DNA of 64,000 nt, taken from positions 434,001-498,000 of the forward strand of contig NZ_JAMZDX010000007.1 of the NCBI RefSeq assembly GCF_024172095.1. The letters are read 5' to 3'. This DNA is from Kitasatospora cinereorecta. GTDB lineage: Bacteria; Actinomycetota; Actinomycetes; Streptomycetales; Streptomycetaceae. Shown here in pieces: positions 41,949-50,875 of this stretch (positions are counted from its first letter, which is position 1; every line of letters begins with the position of its first letter). The notes under the pieces were generated by a model, which did no database searches, was not told the origin of the DNA, and worked only from the letters and a program-made list of their open reading frames with translations. Made by a program: the position numbers and the translations under genes.

Positions 41949-43376
41949 TCAGACCCCGGTCTCGGCCGGAAGGCGACCGGTGCGCACCGCCGCCGCCAGC
42001 TCGGCGTGGTCGCGCTCGCTCTGGTCGGCGTACGCCACCGCGAAGGCCGCCACCGCCGTGTCCAGCCGCTCGTCCTTGCCGCAGTACCCGGCCAGGACGA
42101 CGGCGTCCGCGGTGTGCGCGTGCGCCCGGGCCAGCAGCGCGCCGGTCAGCCGGCCGTAGTCGTCCAGCTGGGCGGGCAGCAGGGCCGCCGGGTCGACGCT
42201 GCCCTTGCGATTGCGGAACTGCCGTACCTGGTAGGGGAGTCCGTCCACGGTGGTCCAGCCCATCAGCACGTCGCTGACCACCTGCATCCGCTTCTGGCCG
42301 AGCACCACCCGCTGCCCCTCGTGGGCGGGCGCGCCGGAGACCGCGAAACCGGCCCGGGCCAGGTGCGGCAGCAGCACCGAGGGGCGCGCCTCCTTCACCT
42401 GCAGCACCAGCGGGTGCTCGCGCTGGTCCAGCAGCAGCACCACGTACGCCCGGGTGCCGACGCTGCCGGTGCCGACCACCCGGAACGCCACGTCCTGCAC
42501 GCTGTAGCGGGCCAGCAGCGGGTGCAGCTCGACCGGGACGGTCTCCCGGTACGCCGCCAGCGACCCGGCGACCAGCGCCTCCTCGGCGTCGGTCACCTCG
42601 CTCAGGATCGGCGGCGCCGCGACGAAGCGCCAACGGCCCTCGTCGGTCCGGACGGTGGACCGCGCCGCGAACTTGGCACTGGTGTTGCGCAGCGCCTTCG
42701 CCGACACCGCGCCCAGCACCTCGGACAGCTCGTGCGCCTGGGCGAAGGTCACCAACTCGTCGTCGGGGATGGCGTTCCAGGAGTCCAGCGCGGACAGCTT
42801 GGCCAGCCTGCGCACCGTCCGCCGGTAGGAGCCGGCCGCGTCCGCCGCCGCCTGCCGGCACACCGCCTCGCCCGCCCCCGCCTGCCGCCCCGCCAGCACC
42901 AGGCTCGCCGCCAGCCGCTTCAGGTCCCACTCCCACGGGCCCGGCACGGTCTCGTCGAAGTCGTTGATGTCCAGCGCCAGCCGGCCCCTGGCGTCGCCGT
43001 ACAGGCCGAAGTTGGCCGCGTGCGCGTCACCGCACAGCTGCGCGACGGGCCCGCTGGTCGGCGTGGTGGCCAGATCGTGTGCCATCAGCCCGGCCGAACC
43101 GCGCAGGAACGCGAACGGCGAGGCCGCCATCCGCCCGATCCGGATCGGCACCAGGTGCTCCAGCCGACCCGCGTTCGCCCGCTCCACCGCCGCCACCACG
43201 CTCGGCCGACCCGCCGCCGGGGCGTGCAGCGCGTGCGACTCCAGCGGCGTCCGCTCCCGCAGCGCCTTGCCGCGCCGCTTCCCGGAACCCTGCGGAGGCC
43301 ACGGCGCGAACCCCGCCACCGCCAGCTCCCGCACTCTCGCACCGGCCCCCACCGCAGTCACTGCCAACCCCACCAC
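41949..43376 (-). CDS. DUF2252 domain protein
   Basis: The protein has 475 residues with the DUF2252 pattern: RERTPLESHALHAP, RIGRMAASPFAFLRGSAGLMAHDL, CGDAHAANFGLYGDARGRLALDINDFDET (kinase-like H-x-N and D-F-D motif) and LKRLAASLVLAGR; later KRMQVVSDVLMGWT and YQVRQFRNRKGSVD. The GDAHAANFG / INDFDE pair suggests a distant protein-kinase-like fold (phosphotransferase). The start is GTG 43376; the first 30 residues are poorly conserved, so an internal start is possible. The role is unknown. Confidence 0.9.
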   Translation of the reverse strand: MVGLAVTAVGAGARVRELAVAGFAPWPPQGSGKRRGKALRERTPLESHALHAPAAGRPSVVAAVERANAGRLEHLVPIRIGRMAASPFAFLRGSAGLMAHDLATTPTSGPVAQLCGDAHAANFGLYGDARGRLALDINDFDETVPGPWEWDLKRLAASLVLAGRQAGAGEAVCRQAAADAAGSYRRTVRRLAKLSALDSWNAIPDDELVTFAQAHELSEVLGAVSAKALRNTSAKFAARSTVRTDEGRWRFVAAPPILSEVTDAEEALVAGSLAAYRETVPVELHPLLARYSVQDVAFRVVGTGSVGTRAYVVLLLDQREHPLVLQVKEARPSVLLPHLARAGFAVSGAPAHEGQRVVLGQKRMQVVSDVLMGWTTVDGLPYQVRQFRNRKGSVDPAALLPAQLDDYGRLTGALLARAHAHTADAVVLAGYCGKDERLDTAVAAFAVAYADQSERDHAELAAAVRTGRLPAETGV

Positions 43377-43544
43377 CGGACTCCGTTCCGCTCTGTTCTG
43401 ACTGACCGGACCGACGAACAGGATCGCCCGTTCGGTTCCCGCCGGGGCGGAAGGCTACCGTCCGGACCGCCGGACCGCCGACCGGCCGGCGGGGCACCGA
43501 CCTCGGCGGCCGGCCGCCGCGCGGGCCCGCGTAGCATGCCGGAC

Positions 43545-43946
43545 ATGGCCCACGACCTGCACGCCCTCGACGACGCCTACCTCGCCTTCTGGCGCGAGTA
43601 CCAGCTCTGCACGCTGACCACCCTGCGCCCGGACGGCACCCCGCACGTGGTGCCCGTCGGCGCCACGTTCGACCCGGCGACGGGCATCGCGCGGGTGATC
43701 AGCAGCCGGGGCAGCCGCAAGGTGCAGAACGTGCTGGCGGCCGGCGACGCGGGCCTGCGGGTCGCCCTCTGCCAGGTCGACCGCGCCCGCTGGGCCACCC
43801 TGGAGGGCCGCGCCGTGGTCCGCGACGAGCCCGAGGCGGTCGCCGACGCCGTCCGCCGCTACGCCGAGCGCTACCGGCAGCCGCGGGTGAACCCGGAGCG
43901 CGTGGTGATCGAGATCACGGTCGACCGGGCGATGGGGCGGGCCTGA
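43545..43946 (+). CDS. PPOX-class FMN/F420-dependent oxidoreductase
   Basis: The protein has 133 residues with a split-barrel fold: FWREYQLCTLTTLRPDGTPHVVPVGATFDPATGIARVISSRGSRKVQNV is the typical opening of the F420-dependent or heme/FMN PPOX family. These enzymes reduce or bind small molecules with F420H2 or FMN. TAGCAT at 43532-43537 ends 7 nt before ATG 43545, so a leaderless start is likely; an in-frame ATG at 43536 overlaps that -10 box. The substrate is unknown. Confidence 0.88.
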   Translation: MAHDLHALDDAYLAFWREYQLCTLTTLRPDGTPHVVPVGATFDPATGIARVISSRGSRKVQNVLAAGDAGLRVALCQVDRARWATLEGRAVVRDEPEAVADAVRRYAERYRQPRVNPERVVIEITVDRAMGRA

Positions 43947-43983
43947 CCCGTACACAGCTCCGCACGCAGCTCCGTACACGGCG

Positions 43984-44013
43984 CCGGGCACCGGCCTCGC
44001 GGCCGGTGCCCGG
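43984..44013. terminator. bidirectional terminator stem-loop
   Basis: A 13-bp perfect stem CCGGGCACCGGCC / GGCCGGTGCCCGG with loop TCGC, between the convergent PPOX and M4 peptidase genes. Confidence 0.8.
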
Positions 44014-44033
44014 GTCCTGGGTTCGCAGGGGGA

Positions 44034-45674
44034 TCAGCCGACGGCGACCGCCGACCACGTCGCCGCCACCGCCGCGTACTCGGCGCTGCCGGCCCCGTAC
44101 AGGTCGGTGGCGGCCTTCAGCGTCGCCGTACGGGCGCCCGCGTAGTCGGTGGTGGAGGTCATGTAGACGGTCAGCGCCCGGTACCAGATCTTCCCGAGCT
44201 TGTCCCGGCCGATCCCGGTGACCGTCGAGCCGTTGCAGGTCGGGCTGTTGTACGAGACACCGCCGATCACCTTGGCGCCGCTGCCCTCGGCCAGCAGGTA
44301 CGCGAAGTGGTTGGCCACGCCCGACGAGTAGTGCACGTCCAGGCCGCCGACGCTCGAACTCCAGCAGTCCGCCGACTTGGTGTCCTTGGACGGCTGGTCC
44401 ATGAAGCGCAGCGCCGCCTTGCCGAAGCCCGGCTTCACGATCTTCTCGCCGATCAGGTAGTCGCCCGGGTCGTTCGCGTTCCCCGCGTACCACTCGACCA
44501 GGGTGCCCATGATGTCGCTGGTCGCCTCGTTCAACCCGCCCGATTCGCCCGAGTAGTTGAGCGCGGCCGTCCGGGACGTCACGCCGTGCGACATCTCGTG
44601 CCCCGCGACGTCCAGCGCCACCAGCGGCCCGAACGTCGACCCGTCACCGTCGCCGTACGTCATGCAGAAGCAACTGTCGTCCCAGAACGCGTTGTTGTAC
44701 GCGCTGCCGTAGTGCACCCGGTTGTACGAGCCCTTGCCGTCGCCGGCGATGCCGGTGCGGCCGTGCACGTTCTTGTAGTAGTCCCAGGTGGTGTTGGTGC
44801 CGTACTGCGCGTCGACGGCGGCGGTCGGGCGGTCGGCCGCGGCGCCGGTGCCCCAGTGGTTGTCCGCGTCCGTGAACACCGTCGAGGGCGCCCGGCTGAA
44901 GCAGATGCCGAAGAAGCACAGGTCGGTCTTGTTGGCCGCGTCACCGGTGTAGGTGTTGCCGCGGGTCGGGTCCTTGAGCTGGTAACCGCCGCCGGACGCC
45001 GTGGACTCCAGCGCCACCGTGCCGCTGTACAGCGACTGCCCGTCGCCCGCCACCGTCTCCAGGCTGTCCCAGGAGGCGATCTGCGCGCCCGAACGGGCAT
45101 CCGTCAGCACCGTCCGCGCCACCGGGTTGCCCAGGTAGTCGGTACCCGAGACGACCGTCCGCCACGCCAGGCGCGGGGCGCCGTGGGAGGCGTCCACCAC
45201 CAGCTGCGGAGTGCCCGTCTCGCGGACCGCGGTGTTGCCCGGAACGGCCTGCTTCAGCGCGCTGCCCGCCTGGGCCTGCGCCGCGTCCGCGCCGATCGCG
45301 GGCGTGGTCGTCTCCACCGCCAGGTCGCTGCCGGAGGCCCGGTCCGCGTCCCGGAACGCCCCGCCCGGCGCCAGGTGCACCACCAGGTCGCCGCCGATCA
45401 CCGGCAGGCCGCGGTAGGTCCGGTCGAACCGGACGTGCTGGCTGCCGTCCGCGTCGACCACCACGTCGCGCACGCTGCGGCCCTGCGCGGACGTGACGGC
45501 CAACTGCCCGCCGTGCGAGGCGATCGCCGCCTCGGCCCGGGCGATCGCCGTGGACGGGCTCGGCCGGCCGGCCGCCCGCCCCTCTGTCGCCGACGGGCCG
45601 GCCGCGGCGATCATCGTGCCGGCCGCCAGGACGACGGCGGTGGCGACGGCGGTGGAACGGATGCTCGTACGCAT
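44034..45674 (-). CDS. secreted M4 (thermolysin-like) metallopeptidase
   Basis: The protein has 546 residues. The signal peptide is about 1-25 with Ala-rich cleavage region. An FTP/PepSY propeptide (~40-215: DVVVDADGSQHVRFDRTYRGLPVIGGDLVVH) precedes the catalytic domain with His359-Glu360-x2-His363 (AGHEMSHGVTSRTA), the third ligand in SGGLNEATSDIMG, and the transition-state His in VGGLDVHYSSGVANHFAY. The protein ends right after the catalytic C-lobe, without the extra P or Big domains of many streptomycete M4 enzymes. It is an extracellular neutral protease made as a zymogen. Confidence 0.95.
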   Translation of the reverse strand: MRTSIRSTAVATAVVLAAGTMIAAAGPSATEGRAAGRPSPSTAIARAEAAIASHGGQLAVTSAQGRSVRDVVVDADGSQHVRFDRTYRGLPVIGGDLVVHLAPGGAFRDADRASGSDLAVETTTPAIGADAAQAQAGSALKQAVPGNTAVRETGTPQLVVDASHGAPRLAWRTVVSGTDYLGNPVARTVLTDARSGAQIASWDSLETVAGDGQSLYSGTVALESTASGGGYQLKDPTRGNTYTGDAANKTDLCFFGICFSRAPSTVFTDADNHWGTGAAADRPTAAVDAQYGTNTTWDYYKNVHGRTGIAGDGKGSYNRVHYGSAYNNAFWDDSCFCMTYGDGDGSTFGPLVALDVAGHEMSHGVTSRTAALNYSGESGGLNEATSDIMGTLVEWYAGNANDPGDYLIGEKIVKPGFGKAALRFMDQPSKDTKSADCWSSSVGGLDVHYSSGVANHFAYLLAEGSGAKVIGGVSYNSPTCNGSTVTGIGRDKLGKIWYRALTVYMTSTTDYAGARTATLKAATDLYGAGSAEYAAVAATWSAVAVG

Positions 45675-45862
45675 CGGACTCCTCGGAGTGTGGGGGAGCC
45701 CGGGGAACCGGAGCAGGGGTGCGCCCCGTCCCCGGAGGGATCGGTGGCGCTTTGCCTGAAGAAGACCCGAAGATGAGATGAGCTGGAGACGCAGTTTTAC
45801 ATGTGCAGAACACTTCCCGTCCAGAGTGCGAGGCGAAAGTCCTGCGTGGTGCTGACGTCATG

Positions 45863-46768
45863 TCAAGAAACGCGCAGGTTGCGGCGGGCAGCGGAGGGGG
45901 TGCGGCCGAAGCGGGTGCGGAAGCGGTTGGTGAGGTGGGCGTGGTCGGTGAAGCCCGCCGCGGCGGCGATCTCGGCGAGGGGGAGGGCGGTGCGGCTGAT
46001 CAACTGGCCGGCGGCGTCGAGGCGGACGGTCAGCAACTCCTGCTGGAAGGTGGTGCCGTGCTCGGCCAGGCCGCGTTGCAGGGTGCGCGGGGCGACGCCG
46101 AGATCGCGGGCGGCCTCGGCCAGGTGCCAGCGGTGGGCGGGGGTACGGGCGAGCAGGGCGCGCAGTTCGAGCGGGGTGGGGCGGGGGCGGGGGCGCCGGC
46201 GTTCCCAGGCGAGGTGCCAGCCGTCGATGCGGGTCGTGCAGGTGCGCAGGGCCACGTCGGGGCTCGAGCCGGGGACGCCGTCGACGGTCACCAGCACGTG
46301 CGGGTTGCGGCCGGTGACGGTCGTCGCCGCGGTGACGTGGACCGCGCAGACGAAGAGTGACTCGGCGGGGGTCGGGGTCCGGCCGAGGGCGGGGACGTGG
46401 TGGACGGTCAGGCGGTCGGCGGTGAGGGAGTGCTGGGTCTCGTGGCCGACGTGGAACCAGCCTTCGAGGGCCGCCGCGTGGTCGAGGAGGTCGGTGAGGG
46501 TGGCGCAGGCGGCGAGGTCCGCGCGGAGTGGATCGGTCGACAGGAGGTGCTCGGCGGCGGCCAGCAGCGCGGGCCAGCCGTGGGCGGCGAGGGCGTCGAG
46601 CAGGCGGGCATGGAGCTGTTCGGGCACGGGTTCGCCGGTGGCGAGGAGGTCGGCGGCGAGGGTGGTGAGGTCGGTGGTGGTGCCGAGGGCGGCGAGGGTG
46701 TGAAGTGCGGCGCCGGCCAGGGCCGGATGGACGGTGCGGGCCATGTCGGCAGGGGTGCGGCGGGGCAT
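45863..46768 (-). CDS. AraC family transcriptional regulator
   Basis: The protein has 301 residues. The C-terminal AraC DNA-binding domain is about 205-300: HRWHLAEAARDLGVAPRTLQRGLAEHGTTFQQELLTVRLDAAGQLI, then LPLAEIAAAAGFTDHAHLTNRFRTRFGRTPSAARR. The N-terminal domain is largely helical and is not a recognisable cupin. TACGCT lies 6 nt before ATG 46768, suggesting a leaderless transcript. It lies downstream of the oppositely directed SDR/aldehyde dehydrogenase region and upstream of the M4 gene promoter; its targets are unknown. Confidence 0.9.
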   Translation of the reverse strand: MPRRTPADMARTVHPALAGAALHTLAALGTTTDLTTLAADLLATGEPVPEQLHARLLDALAAHGWPALLAAAEHLLSTDPLRADLAACATLTDLLDHAAALEGWFHVGHETQHSLTADRLTVHHVPALGRTPTPAESLFVCAVHVTAATTVTGRNPHVLVTVDGVPGSSPDVALRTCTTRIDGWHLAWERRRPRPRPTPLELRALLARTPAHRWHLAEAARDLGVAPRTLQRGLAEHGTTFQQELLTVRLDAAGQLISRTALPLAEIAAAAGFTDHAHLTNRFRTRFGRTPSAARRNLRVS

Positions 46769-46952
46769 GGCGTGAGCGTACAAGCGGGGTGGGTGGGGCT
46801 TCGGGGGTGGCTCGTGGGTGCGGGCCGTGGGGTGGCTGGGCGCGCAGTTCCTCGCGCCCCGGGGGTGATCGCCACTGGGGTGTTGGCCGCAGGCCGCACT
46901 GTTGGCGTGATCGTACAAGTGACGGGTGGGTGAGGTCGGGAGGATTCGGGGT

Positions 46953-47681
46953 GTGGACATGAATGGACAGCGGGTTCTGGTGACCGGTGGGACGAGTGGT
47001 GTGGGGCGGGCGCTCGCCGAGGTGTTGGTGGGGCGCGGGGCGAAGGTGGTGGTGTGCGGGCGGTCGGCGGTGGAGTCGGCCCGGGCGGTGAGGGCGGATC
47101 TGGGCGTGCCGGGCGAGGCGGCGCGGACGGTCGCGGCGGCGGTGGAGCGCCTCGGCGGGCTGGACGTGGTGGTGGCCAACGCCGGGGTGCAGTACCGGAC
47201 GCCGCTGACGCTCGGGCCGGTGGCGGAGACGCTGGCGCTGGCGCGGGAGGAGATCGAGGTGAACCTCGCGTCGGTGGTCGAGTTGGCGGCGGCGGCATGG
47301 CCGCACCTGGCGGCGACGGGCCGGGCGGCGTCGTTCGTGGCGGTGACGTCGGGTCTGGGGTACGCGCCGAAGCAGAGTGCGCCGGTCTACTGCGCGACGA
47401 AGGCGGCGGTGCACGTGATGGTGGAGTCGCTGCGCCACCAGTCGCGGACGGTGGCACCGCAGGTGGGGGTGCAGGAAGTGGTGCTGCCGCTGGTGGACAC
47501 GGCGATGACGGCGGGTCGGGAGGGGCCGGCCCGGAAGATCGCGCCGGAGCGGGCGGCGCTGGCGATCGTGCGCGGTGTGGAGCGGGGGCGGGACACGGTG
47601 CCGGTGGGGGCGTCGCGGATGCTGCTGGCGCTGTTGCGGGTGGCGCCGCCGGTGGCGAAGCGGATCCTGCGGGACGGCTGA
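46953..47681 (+). CDS. short-chain dehydrogenase/reductase (DltE-like)
   Basis: The protein has 242 residues. The coenzyme motif is VLVTGGTSGVGRALAEVL, NAG is in VVVANAGVQY, the catalytic Ser in VAVTSGLGY and Tyr-x3-Lys in YCATKAAVHVM. It is a classical NAD(P)-dependent SDR. GGAGG lies 9 nt before GTG 46953, so this start is preferred over ATG 46959, two codons later. It is followed after 84 nt by the aldehyde dehydrogenase gene; the operator there suggests that gene has its own promoter. Confidence 0.93.
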   Translation: MDMNGQRVLVTGGTSGVGRALAEVLVGRGAKVVVCGRSAVESARAVRADLGVPGEAARTVAAAVERLGGLDVVVANAGVQYRTPLTLGPVAETLALAREEIEVNLASVVELAAAAWPHLAATGRAASFVAVTSGLGYAPKQSAPVYCATKAAVHVMVESLRHQSRTVAPQVGVQEVVLPLVDTAMTAGREGPARKIAPERAALAIVRGVERGRDTVPVGASRMLLALLRVAPPVAKRILRDG

Positions 47682-47719
47682 GCGGTGGACGCCCCTTGCG
47701 CCGGGCGTCGCGGGACGGT

Positions 47720-47740
47720 TTGACTAGCACCGCTAGTTAA
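47720..47740. promoter_or_regulatory. palindromic operator upstream of aldehyde dehydrogenase
   Basis: TTGACTAGC and GCTAGTTAA flank a 3-nt centre (ACC), 17 of the 18 arm positions symmetric. It lies 26-46 nt upstream of GTG 47766, where the promoter should be. The size and symmetry suit a TetR- or MarR-family repressor; none is encoded next to it. Confidence 0.7.
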
Positions 47741-47765
47741 CTGTCCGGGAGAGAGAAGGTCGGCC

Positions 47766-49187
47766 GTGGTGCAGCGGTTCGCGGATCAGTACATCGGCGG
47801 TGCGTGGCGCCCGTCCCTGGACGGGGGCGTCGTCGAGGTGTTCAACCCGGCGACCGAGCAGCTGCTGGCCACCGTCCCGGCCGGCGGTGCGGCGGACGTG
47901 GACGCGGCGGTCGCCGCCGCCCGGGCCGCCGCGCGGGCGTGGGGTGCCACCGCCCCGGGGGAGCGGCTGGCCCCGCTGGGCCGGCTGCGGGACGGCCTGG
48001 CGGCCGCGCAGCAGGAGATCGCCGAGACGGTGGTGGCGGAGCTGGGCAGCCCGATCGGGTTCGCGTCGTCGGTGCAGGCGGGTCTGCCGCTGGCGGTGAC
48101 GCAGTCGTACCTGGAGCTGCTGGCGGCGTACCCGTTCGAGGAGCGGGTCGGGAACTCGGTGGTGTACGCCGAGCCGGTCGGCGTGGTCGCGGCGATCACG
48201 CCCTGGAACTACCCGCTGCACCAGGTGGTGGCGAAGGTCGTCCCGGCGCTGGCGGCGGGCTGCACGGTGGTGCTGAAGCCGGCCGAGGACACCCCGCTGG
48301 TGGCCCGGCTGTTCGCCCGCCTGGTGGACGAAGCGGGCTTCCCGGCGGGGGTGTTCAACCTGGTGACCGGTACGGGCGCGGTGACCGGTGCGGCGCTGGC
48401 CGCCCACCCGGATGTGGACCTGGTCTCCTTCACCGGCTCCACCGCGGTGGGCCGGACGGTCGCCGAGGCGGCCGGGCGCGGGATCAAGCGGGTCACCCTG
48501 GAGCTGGGCGGCAAGTCGGCCAACGTGGTCCTGCCCGGCGCCGACCTGGCCCGCGCGGTCAACGTCAACGTGGCCAACGTGTTCGCCAACTCCGGCCAGA
48601 CGTGCAGCGCGTGGACGCGGCTGCTGGTCCCCGAGGAGCAGTACGAGGAGGCGCTCGCGCTGGCGGCGAAGGCCGCCGCCAAGTACGTGCCGGGCGACCC
48701 CGCCGACCCGGCCACCCGGGTCGGGCCGCTGGTCAACGCCCGCCAGCTGGAGCGGGTCCGCGGCTACATCCGGGACGCGCTGCAGCAGGGCGCCCGGCTG
48801 GTGGCCGGCGGCGCGGAGCGGCCGGAGGGCATCGAGGCCGGCCACTACGTGCGGCCGACCGTGCTCGCGGACGTCTCCCCGGAGGCGGCCGTCGCCCGTG
48901 AGGAGATCTTCGGCCCGGTCCTCACGGTGCTGGCGTACCGCGACGAGGAGCACGCGCTGGAGATCGCCAACGGCACCGACTACGGCCTGGCCGGCGGCGT
49001 GTGGGCGGCGGACGAGGCGAGCGCCGTGGCGTTCGCCCGGCGGATGGACACCGGCCAGGTCGACATCAACGGCGGACGGTTCAACCCGCTGGCCCCGTTC
49101 GGTGGTTACAAGTCCTCCGGGATCGGCCGCGAACTGGGCCGACACGGGCTGGAGGAGTACCTGCAGACCAAGTCGCTGCAGTTCTGA
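47766..49187 (+). CDS. aldehyde dehydrogenase family protein
   Basis: The protein has 473 residues. Cofactor binding: AAITPWNYPLHQVVAKVVPALAAGC and SFTGSTAVGR. Catalytic Glu246 is in LELGGKSANVVL and catalytic Cys280 in ANSGQTCSAWTR. EEIFGPVLTVLAY and PFGGYKSSGIGRELG are typical of the betaine/vanillin-type ALDH group. It oxidises an aldehyde to the acid with NAD(P). GAGAGAAGG precedes the start. A palindromic operator lies directly upstream, so expression is probably induced by the substrate or a related compound. Confidence 0.95.
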   Translation: MVQRFADQYIGGAWRPSLDGGVVEVFNPATEQLLATVPAGGAADVDAAVAAARAAARAWGATAPGERLAPLGRLRDGLAAAQQEIAETVVAELGSPIGFASSVQAGLPLAVTQSYLELLAAYPFEERVGNSVVYAEPVGVVAAITPWNYPLHQVVAKVVPALAAGCTVVLKPAEDTPLVARLFARLVDEAGFPAGVFNLVTGTGAVTGAALAAHPDVDLVSFTGSTAVGRTVAEAAGRGIKRVTLELGGKSANVVLPGADLARAVNVNVANVFANSGQTCSAWTRLLVPEEQYEEALALAAKAAAKYVPGDPADPATRVGPLVNARQLERVRGYIRDALQQGARLVAGGAERPEGIEAGHYVRPTVLADVSPEAAVAREEIFGPVLTVLAYRDEEHALEIANGTDYGLAGGVWAADEASAVAFARRMDTGQVDINGGRFNPLAPFGGYKSSGIGRELGRHGLEEYLQTKSLQF

Positions 49188-49194
49188 GCCGACG

Positions 49195-49725
49195 TCAGGG
49201 TCCGCCGACCAGCCAGGCGGTGGACTGGTCGGCGGCGTCGAAGCTGCGCGCCGCGGCGAAGTCGCCGGTGACGTCCGGGTGGCGGCCCAGCACCTCGTGG
49301 GCCCGGGCGAGACCGGTCGGCTCCACCCGCCGGGTCAGGCCGAGGTGCGGCAGCCAGCGGCCGGGCAGGTAGTGCTCGTTCGGCTCCGGCACCGCAGCCA
49401 GCTCCCGCCAGACGGCCCGGTGCAGGTCGATCAGGTCCGGGCTCGGCACCACGCCCCAGGCCAGCACCCGGCGGCGGCTGCGCGCGCTGAACGACAGCAG
49501 TCCGCTCAGCCGTACCGGCAGCGGCAGCGCCTCGGCGAGCAGGGCGCCGATCCGGGCCAGCGCGTCCGCGTCGATCGCGCCGCACACCGCGAGGGTCAGG
49601 TGGGGGCGGTGGCCCGGGTGCGGGTTGTCGGCCAGGCTGTCGACGCCGCCGTCCGCCAGCTGCCGCCACACCGCCCGTACCGCCGCGTCCAGGGCGGGAC
49701 CGCAGGTCAGCTCGATCGTCTGCAT
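49195..49725 (-). CDS. 2'-5' RNA ligase / cyclic phosphodiesterase-like protein (2H superfamily)
   Basis: The protein has 176 residues. The two H-x-T/S-x motifs of the 2H superfamily appear as HRPHLTLAVCG and RWLPHLGLTRRV; the second has Gly in place of Thr/Ser, which may change activity. The N-terminus is MQTIELTCGPALDAAVRAVW. These proteins hydrolyse or form 2',5' or cyclic phosphodiester bonds in RNA or nucleotides. TACCGT ends 6 nt before the ATG, a leaderless pattern. Confidence 0.82.
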   Translation of the reverse strand: MQTIELTCGPALDAAVRAVWRQLADGGVDSLADNPHPGHRPHLTLAVCGAIDADALARIGALLAEALPLPVRLSGLLSFSARSRRRVLAWGVVPSPDLIDLHRAVWRELAAVPEPNEHYLPGRWLPHLGLTRRVEPTGLARAHEVLGRHPDVTGDFAAARSFDAADQSTAWLVGGP

Positions 49726-49809
49726 CCGGATACGGTAGAGGGGGCCCCGCCCGCCCCGGCGCGCGGGGCGGCCGGGCGAACGGGGGAGCGGTGTGATGGG
49801 GTGGTCGGC

Positions 49810-50871
49810 ATGAGGACGCGCACGGGGCGGCTGCCACGGCCGGGTACAGGGGCCGCCGGTCGCTGGGGCGGGGCGCTCGCCGCCGCCGTGCTGCTGCTCG
49901 CCGCCGCCGCGGCGCCGGTCGCGGCCGAGGGCAGCCGGACCGAGTTCACCATCGCCGACCCGCGGATCACCGAGTCCAGCGGCCTCGCCGCGAGCCTGCG
50001 CCACCCCGGCGTCTACTGGACCCACAACGACAGCGACGACGGCCCGTACGTCTACGCCGTCGACTCCACCGGCCGCACGGTGGCCACCGTCACCCTGCGC
50101 GGCGTCAAACCCCGTGACGCGGAGGCGATCTCGCTCGGCCCCGACGGCAGCCTCTACCTCGCCGACATCGGCGACAACCTCGACGGCAGCTGGTCCGAGG
50201 TGTGGCTCTACCGGTTCGCGGAGCCCGCCGACCTGCACGACCAGACCGTGGACGCCACCCGTTACCGGGTCCGCTACGAGGACGGTCCGCGCAACGCCGA
50301 GGCGCTGATGATCCACCCGGTCACCGGCCGCGCCTACATCGCCAGCAAGAACGAGCGCACCGGCGGCCTCTACCAGGGCCCCGAGACGCTCACCGCGAGC
50401 GGCGTCAACACCTTCCACCGGATCGCCGACGTCCCGTGGATCACCGACGGCGCGTTCTCCCCGGACGGCACCCGGCTGGTGCTGCGCGGCTACTTCCTCG
50501 CCGAGTCCTACCGCTGGAAGGACGGCGCCCCGCAGCGGATCGGCGCGCTGGACGTCCCGTTCCAGCGGCAGGGCGAGTCGGTCACGTTCGCCCCCGACGG
50601 CCGCTCGCTGCTGTACGGCTCCGAGGGCCGCAACAGCACGGTGGTCCGGGTGCCGTTGAGCGGCGACCGGCTGCCGGACAGCGCCGCGGCCCAGACCAGC
50701 GCCACCCCCACCCCGTCCGCCCCCGGCGGGGGACCGGCGAGCGGGACCCCCGCCGCCGCGCCCGCGACGCCCGCCGGAAAGGCCGGCAGCAGCCGTGGCA
50801 CCGGGATCCTGGTCGCGGTCGGCGTGGTCGCCCTGCTCGCCCTCGTATTCCGCCGACGCCGGAGCTCCTGA
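49810..50871 (+). CDS. surface-anchored beta-propeller-like protein
   Basis: The protein has 353 residues. It has a signal peptide (~1-45, WGGALAAAVLLLAAAAAPVAAEG), then FTIADPRITESSGLAASLRHPGVYWTHNDSDDGPYVYAVDSTG, DAEAISLGPDGSLYLADIGDN and SPDGTRLVLRGY, repeated strands that fit a YncE/esterase-like propeller. A Thr/Pro/Ser linker precedes a C-terminal helix and Arg-Arg-Arg-Arg, as for membrane-anchored surface proteins; there is no LPxTG. The gene ends 4 nt before the DUF2809 gene. The function is unknown. GTGs just upstream (49798, 49801) are alternative starts. Confidence 0.78.
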   Translation: MRTRTGRLPRPGTGAAGRWGGALAAAVLLLAAAAAPVAAEGSRTEFTIADPRITESSGLAASLRHPGVYWTHNDSDDGPYVYAVDSTGRTVATVTLRGVKPRDAEAISLGPDGSLYLADIGDNLDGSWSEVWLYRFAEPADLHDQTVDATRYRVRYEDGPRNAEALMIHPVTGRAYIASKNERTGGLYQGPETLTASGVNTFHRIADVPWITDGAFSPDGTRLVLRGYFLAESYRWKDGAPQRIGALDVPFQRQGESVTFAPDGRSLLYGSEGRNSTVVRVPLSGDRLPDSAAAQTSATPTPSAPGGGPASGTPAAAPATPAGKAGSSRGTGILVAVGVVALLALVFRRRRSS

Positions 50872-50875
50872 CACC

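Noticed and set aside
45849..45861. TGACGTCA palindrome between the AraC and M4 genes
   Set aside because: A short palindrome of this size is expected by chance and overlaps the AraC stop region; there is no supporting second site.
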